Source of the DNA: Roridomyces roridus
Lineage: Eukaryota; Basidiomycota; Agaricomycetes; Agaricales; Mycenaceae
Direction: 5' to 3'
Assembly (NCBI GenBank): GCA_029378245.1
Contig: JARKIF010000010.1
Coordinates: forward strand, 1,798,001 to 1,862,000
DNA: 64,000 nucleotides
A model generated the notes under the pieces. The model saw only the letters and a list, made by a program, of their open reading frames with translations, did no database searches and had not been told where the DNA came from. The position numbers and the translations under genes are program-made. Of this stretch, positions 63,125 to 64,000 are shown in pieces. Positions within the stretch are counted from its first letter, which is position 1. Each line of letters begins with the position of its first letter.

Positions 63125-64000
63125 CTGTCCGGGAGCTCTCAGCTGCCACCTGCGGGCAAGAACTCAAGGCGGAGCGAAGACGAGAATAAGTACAGAAGCG
63201 CATGAACCGAGAGATGGCCTTGGGACTCGGGAGAGACAGACTTTGAGCTGAGGCAGCAAGGGAAAGGAGGATGTCTGGCTGAAATGCATCCCGATCGAGG
63301 GAGGCAAGAGGGAGGAGGGGGAGATGGACGTCAAGCAGCAATGGTCACGATGTCACAATCAATCAATGATTAATCAGCAGCCGCACTCCGGACAAAATCG
63401 GACTCGGGGACAACTCGGGGAGGCAAATGAACGGCCCGGGGTGTGCGTCAGTAATCCAACTCTGTAATCCAATGAGTCTGACCAAGTAATTCAATCGGCA
63501 GCTGTTTTGTCCGCGCGCCACCTCGCCACTCCGCGCGCCTCCGTGTCGGGTTTAAAATTTCCCGAGTCGCATCCGTTTCGGCATGTCGGCTTTACGCGGC
63601 ATGTTTGATTTTGACGTGTTCTCGTATTTTGCTCGTATTTGTCGAGAGGTGCTGTCACAGGGGCTCGTTCGGTGCTGTCTCCGAGTAGCAGTCTAGAACG
63701 CTTCAAGAATCCCAGTTCGCTGCAAATTGAAGTGACGCGTCTGACCGTTTATTAGGTGGTCGCTAGTTTAGTGCAGCCTAGAGCTCTCTTCCAGCTTCCT
63801 GTGTCAGGTGTCCAACGTAAAAATTGAAGGACAGACATCTGAAGGTTCAAAGTGTGATATACTATGATACGAGGACCGTTCGCTTTGCGCGCTACTGGCA
63901 GTTGGATCCATTCGTGCGGCCCCTTGCGCCAGTTGAAGGTAACGCGCTGACTTGACACCGTACGAGACCGAATTTATTGGTGTTCTGTTCGCCATGAGCA
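63125..64000 (+). repeat. Direct segmental repeat flanking the P450 gene, right copy
   Basis: This is the longer, diverged copy of 59430-59975. It ends with TTCGCCATGAGCA at the window edge, so the gene it precedes lies outside the window. Confidence 0.6.

Noticed and set aside
1..64000. CRISPR arrays, bacterial operons or horizontally acquired prokaryotic cassettes
   Set aside because: No regularly spaced identical repeats with unique spacers, and every supported gene is intron-bearing or fungal in type.

Overview
The window is nuclear DNA from a filamentous basidiomycete. Genes are split by many short (about 45-60 nt) GT-AG introns, and the families are typical of Agaricomycetes: F-box/LRR-like proteins, DUF6593-type proteins, a CAP10-type GT90, a KRE2/MNT1 mannosyltransferase, a P450 with very many exons and Zn2Cys6 and GATA factors. 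A Rhizoctonia/Ceratobasidium-like fungus fits, but that placement is inference. No rRNA gene, confident tRNA gene, CRISPR array or bacterial feature was found.

Layout. 0-8.6 kb is poor in genes. It holds the 3' end of a membrane-protein gene, three copies of a composite repeat carrying tRNA-like T-arm motifs and F-box gene debris, and a tandem duplication of a beta-trefoil-like gene with both copies damaged. 8.6-15.9 kb holds a proline-rich SPRY protein, a heavily decayed cofactor-independent phosphoglycerate mutase, an intact SAM methyltransferase and an F-box protein. 16-22.4 kb holds low-complexity DNA, a fourth copy of the composite repeat, a KRE2-type mannosyltransferase with 10- and 15-nt exons, and a secreted arylsulfotransferase-like protein. 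25.3-26.4 kb is a two-finger GATA factor. 28.4-31.5 kb is a pair of aldo/keto reductases, one frameshifted and one intact. 31.6-36.8 kb is a Ty1/copia element with a clear 5-bp target duplication and near-identical LTRs. 37.1-38.3 kb is an element with long inverted repeats. 39.7 kb is a GATA relic.

40-53 kb is framed by an inverted duplication of a DUF6593-like gene. Inside are a more distant paralogue, a mitochondrial Hsp78/ClpB gene divergent from a GT90 gene, and an aryl-alcohol-dehydrogenase-like pseudogene that has lost its middle. 54-64 kb holds a Zn2Cys6 protein, a multi-pass membrane protein, an unknown protein and a P450 flanked by direct copies of one segment.

There is no operon logic. 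The genes are ordinary housekeeping, cell-surface, redox and regulatory genes. What marks the window is repeated local duplication followed by decay: nearly all reading-frame breaks lie in duplicated or repetitive copies, while complex single-copy genes (Hsp78 with 16 exons, P450 with about 17) read through cleanly. Splice sites were inferred by eye from frame continuity and family motifs. Exon ends given here were checked for phase only where stated.
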